A stretch of 6,410 nt of DNA, taken from positions 1 through 6,410 of the forward strand of contig SFZC01000125.1 of the NCBI GenBank assembly GCA_004558955.1, given 5' to 3'. This document shows, piece by piece, positions 5,035-6,410 of this stretch (positions are counted from its first letter, which is position 1; every line of letters starts with the position of its first letter). The position numbers and the translations under genes are program-made. The notes under the pieces were generated by a model that saw only the letters and a list, made by a program, of their open reading frames with translations, was not told where the DNA came from and did no database searches. This DNA is from a bacterium (lineage in GTDB: Bacteria; Cyanobacteriota; Vampirovibrionia; Gastranaerophilales; Gastranaerophilaceae).

Positions 5035-5216
5035 AACATGGGATTACTCTACAAGAAATTTAAGGTTGTTGTAGTCCTAACTACTCACTTTTAAAACAAC
5101 ACCAAAAACTATGACAAATCCCTAACATTACAATATTAATCAGGTAAAAATCAGCTTTCTTTAGATTACTTTGAGATCCTTTCTAACCTCATATGTATAT
5201 TCCTTCTGATGGCAAT

Positions 5217-5280
5217 AGCGCTCTAAAATCTGTAGTTTTGTTTAAACTATAGAAGCTAGAGTGCTTTTTATATTATTTTT
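5217..5280 (+). terminator. Intrinsic terminator of the stress operon
   Basis: AGCGCTCTA (5217-5225) pairs with TAGAGTGCT (5257-5265) through nine pairs with one G-U, and an inner stem TCTGTAGTTT / AAACTATAGA (about 5229-5253) closes most of the interior. TTTTTATATTATTTTT follows. The 182 bases between csbD and this stem show no ORF or other signal. Confidence 0.75.
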
Positions 5281-5310
5281 AAAAAAACAAAAGTACAGAT
5301 TTTACTGTAC
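5281..5310 (-). terminator. Minus-strand intrinsic terminator
   Basis: Read on the minus strand, GTACAG-TAAAAT-CTGTAC (5310-5293) is a 6-bp perfect stem followed by TTTTGTTTTTTT. A second small dyad, CCTCA-TTC-TGAGG, partly overlaps it on its upstream side. It faces the plus-strand terminator at 5217-5280 and could end transcripts from the small minus-strand gene at 5370-5525. Confidence 0.55.
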
Positions 5311-5356
5311 CTCAGAATGAGGTTAAGTAAGCATTCAATACAAATCAATACATAAG

Positions 5357-5388
5357 AAAAGCGCTAATTTCAAGCGTTTTTTCTTTTT
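5357..5388. terminator. Probable terminator overlapping the end of the small minus-strand gene
   Basis: On the plus strand AAAA(G)CGCT (5357-5365, one bulged G) pairs with AGCGTTTT (5373-5380), followed by TTCTTTTT. On the minus strand the same stem is followed by CTTAT only, so it is stronger on the plus strand. The minus-strand gene's TGA (5372-5370) lies in the loop. Confidence 0.5.
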
Positions 5389-5525
5389 GCTAAATGCAGT
5401 ATATTGCTATATTTCAGTTTAAACTCTACCTTTTTATCGTAAAATCTGATTGGACACGGTTTGATTCCAAATAATTTATAAATAGCTTTATATCAACCTT
5501 TAGCAGGCTTGAACAACTTATTCAT
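5370..5525 (-). pseudogene. Small minus-strand gene with TGA at codon 11, unrecognised
   Basis: Reading from ATG at 5525, the frame runs 51 codons to TGA 5372-5370, with one internal TGA at codon 11 (5495-5493). Around it the product reads M-N-K-L-F-K-P-A-K-G, stop, Y-K-A-I-Y-K-L-F-G-I-K-P-C-P-I-R-F-Y-D-K-K, then a basic end L-A-K-R-K-N-A. The composition (basic, aromatic, no low-complexity runs) looks protein-like, and the position of the stop suits a lost Trp or Gly codon. It ends inside a hairpin and points towards another terminator, as a real gene would. I see no good ribosome binding site before the ATG, so it may instead be the 3' part of a longer lost gene. I do not recognise the family. 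Confidence 0.35.
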
Positions 5526-5659
5526 AAAAAATAAATAGGTCTGATTGAATGATATCTTTCATTTTTCTGTCAATTAAGCAAATTAAACTGACCAAATAAA
5601 TTGTTGATATATAAAAAATTAAGTAAGTGTATTACAAAGATAGTCTTCTTTATTTATAA

Positions 5660-5668
5660 TGCTATAAT
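5660..5668 (+). promoter_or_regulatory. Extended -10 promoter of the eroded gene at 5704
   Basis: TGCTATAAT is a perfect extended -10 element (TGnTATAAT). A second TATAAT overlaps at 5655-5660. No good -35 is needed or seen. Transcription would begin near 5675, about 29 bases before the TTG start, with AGAGG (5691-5695) as ribosome binding site. Confidence 0.55.
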
Positions 5669-5703
5669 AAATCCATTAGCTTATTTATATAGAGGTATCG
5701 TTA

Positions 5704-6125
5704 TTGATCAACCCAGAATTTTACAAAACACTTGCAAAAATACTCTGTGGAGATGAAACAGAATTATTTACCTATAAAACTGGACCACAGTTAGTAGACT
5801 TTTTTAATAGCTATTTTGGTTTAGTGATGTTTACCGTCAAGGGTTCCCAACAAGATGGATTTATGTAAATGATAAATGACTAAGTTTCTCTGAAACTGGT
5901 AAACTTGATTTTTTTCAGCATTATATTGAGCAAACAATATCTTTTAACAGAACGTCAAAAAGGTGAAGTTGATTCTTTAGAATACCAACAAAAGGTTTTA
6001 ACGGAATTAATAAAGTCTGCTCAATTTATTCATTGTATTTGTCAAAAAAAGACAATGAATTTTTCTTAGTAGAAACCAATCAAGATTTAGTAGAAATCGG
6101 ATGTTCTGGTATAGTAAATTTGTAA
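5704..6125 (+). pseudogene. Frameshifted remnant, possibly the N-terminus of a kinase-type protein
   Basis: A protein of about 140 residues can be followed only by changing frame several times. The first frame, from TTG 5704, reads I-N-P-E-F-Y-K-T-L-A-K-I-L-C-G-D-E-T-E-L-F-T-Y-K-T-G to Y-F-G (5820). A one-base loss then shifts to F-S-D-V-Y-R-Q-G-F-P-T-R-W-I-Y-V-N-D-K. Further indels lead to Q-Y-L-L-T-E-R-Q-K-G-E-V-D-S-L-E-Y-Q-Q-K-V-L-T-E-L-I-K, and a shift in an A-run (6044-6050) gives D-N-E-F-F-L-V-E-T-N-Q-D-L-V-E-I-G-C-S-G-I-V-N-L and TAA 6125. At least four lesions make it non-functional. The last residues (L-V-E-I-G-C-S-G-I-V-N) resemble the glycine-rich ATP loop at the start of a Ser/Thr kinase domain, so this may be the N-terminal domain of a longer kinase; that link is from memory and weak. 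The promoter and start region survive. Confidence 0.55.
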
Positions 6126-6173
6126 CACTCTTACCTAATAAGTTAAAATATTCATTAGAATAGGAGACATAAC

Positions 6174-6314
6174 ATGAAACACTATCCAGACGAAACACGA
6201 CAAAAAATTGTTCGACTGCACATTCAAGACGGATGAACATTAAAAAGCTTAGATGCTGAACATAGTTGGTTTTTTTGCCATACTTCCCATTACACCGTAA
6301 AATGCTATATTTAA
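6174..6314 (+). pseudogene. Fragment of an IS3-type transposase orfA
   Basis: ATG 6174 follows TAGGAGA (6161-6167). The reading M-K-H-Y-P-D-E-T-R-Q-K-I-V-R-L-H-I-Q-D-G, stop, T-L-K-S-L-D-A-E-H looks like the N-terminal helix-turn-helix of IS3/IS911-type OrfA proteins (H-x-x-G-R-T-x-x-S-L-A-x-E-Y-G). The stop at codon 21 (TGA 6234-6236) is one C-to-T change from CGA, which would restore the usual Arg. Similarity ends near codon 30 (6263), and the frame runs through unrelated bases to TAA 6312-6314. Only the first third of an orfA of about 90-100 codons is left, and nothing of orfB. Confidence 0.55.
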
Positions 6315-6349
6315 CGGCTCTTTGTCAACTGTAGTGGGTAGATGAAAAG

Positions 6350-6410
6350 CTAACACCTAGAGAGGACGAACTTCGTTCTCTCTTTCTTTATGTTCAAAGC
6401 AATCAAAATC
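6350..6410 (-). CDS. ISL3-family transposase, C-terminal 19 residues (partial)
   Basis: Reading leftwards from the window edge on the minus strand, the frame gives I-L-I-A-L-N-I-K-K-E-R-T-K-F-V-L-S-R-C and stops at TAG 6352-6350. The A-L-N-I-K-K-E-R-T-K-x-V-L-S-R ending is that of streptococcal ISL3 transposases as I recall them, and the distance to the terminal repeat (11 bases) is what such an element should show. Whether the rest of the gene is intact cannot be seen. Confidence 0.65.
   Translation of the reverse strand, partial: ILIALNIKKERTKFVLSRC
6359..6390. terminator. Terminator hairpin inside the ISL3 end
   Basis: AGAGAGGACGAA (6359-6370) and TTCGTTCTCTCT (6372-6383) are reverse complements except for one G-T pair. 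On the plus strand the stem is followed by TTCTTTAT, so transcripts entering the element from the left would be stopped before running antisense into the transposase. It overlaps the last codons of that gene. Confidence 0.55.

Larger units (their letters stand above)
6316..6410 (-). mobile_element. Terminal part of an ISL3-family insertion sequence
   Basis: GGCTCTTTGTCAACTGTAGT, continuing to GGGT (6316-6339), resembles the terminal inverted repeats of ISL3-family elements of streptococci (IS1167/IS1193 type), recalled from memory. The element continues beyond the right edge with its transposase on the minus strand, so this is its 3' end relative to that gene. ISL3 elements make 8-bp target repeats; the flanking 8 bases here are TATTTAAC (6308-6315), but the other end is not in view. 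Confidence 0.7.

Noticed and set aside
5293..5310. GTACAG...CTGTAC as a copper-repressor (cop box) operator
   Set aside because: The spacing between the half-sites is too large for TACAnnTGTA, and on the minus strand the stem is followed by a T-run, which fits a terminator better.
12..5519. TTGAACAACTT occurring at 12-22 and 5509-5519
   Set aside because: Only 11 bases are shared and the flanks differ, so this is not good evidence for an attachment-site pair or a repeat.
6007..6240. 77-codon minus-strand ORF
   Set aside because: It runs opposite the eroded plus-strand gene and the orfA fragment, both of which give family-like readings; its own product is not protein-like and has no ribosome binding site.
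1..6410. CRISPR array, tRNA or rRNA genes, toxin-antitoxin pair
   Set aside because: No regularly spaced repeats, no cloverleaf or ribosomal RNA sequence, and no pair of small overlapping genes of that kind were seen on either strand.

Overview
The window is AT-rich Gram-positive DNA with strong AGGAGG-type ribosome binding sites, sigma-A-like promoters and insertion-sequence pieces of types common in streptococci. The oleate hydratase (the 67 kDa myosin-cross-reactive antigen of streptococci) and the amaP / DUF2273 / Asp23(Gls24) / CsbD stress cluster point to Streptococcus or a close relative. Species cannot be decided from the sequence alone.

Layout. (1) 1-741: a 151-residue unrecognised, coiled-coil-prone protein on the minus strand (189-644), next to an 11-bp inverted repeat (115-181). 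(2) 742-2761: an oleate hydratase gene on the minus strand with its own promoter, a perfect 9-bp-arm inverted repeat upstream as candidate operator, and a terminator. It is interrupted by one in-frame TGA where the family has Trp; the TGA is followed at once by ATG, so the gene reads as two abutting ORFs (178 + 408 codons). (3) 2762-3161: a 520-base divergent intergenic region (from 2640) holding a solo IS6/IS1216-type end, two cre-like CcpA sites about four helical turns apart, a textbook sigma-A promoter and a leader with three successive dyad symmetries. (4) 3162-5034: a five-gene plus-strand envelope-stress operon: GlsB/YeaQ-type membrane protein, AmaP anchor, a 56-residue DUF2273 membrane protein, Asp23/Gls24 and CsbD. 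(5) 5035-5388: a non-coding stretch with three intrinsic terminators facing both ways. (6) 5370-6410: a decay zone with a small minus-strand gene broken by TGA, a frameshifted plus-strand gene that keeps its extended -10 promoter, a fragment of an IS3-type orfA, and the end of an ISL3-type element running off the window.

How the genes work together: in the stress operon AmaP and the small membrane proteins would sit in the membrane, AmaP would tether the abundant cytoplasmic Asp23 protein beneath it, and CsbD would be a co-expressed small stress protein. Oleate hydratase would detoxify host unsaturated fatty acids; here it is probably inactivated or depends on readthrough or re-initiation. 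I found no complete new system. The most interesting items are the UGA-AUG split hydratase, the double cre arrangement with a hairpin-capped leader on the stress operon, a leader segment repeated in front of csbD, and the eroded gene at 5704-6125 whose last residues resemble a protein-kinase glycine loop.

Stretches 645-741 and 5526-5650 show nothing I can name.
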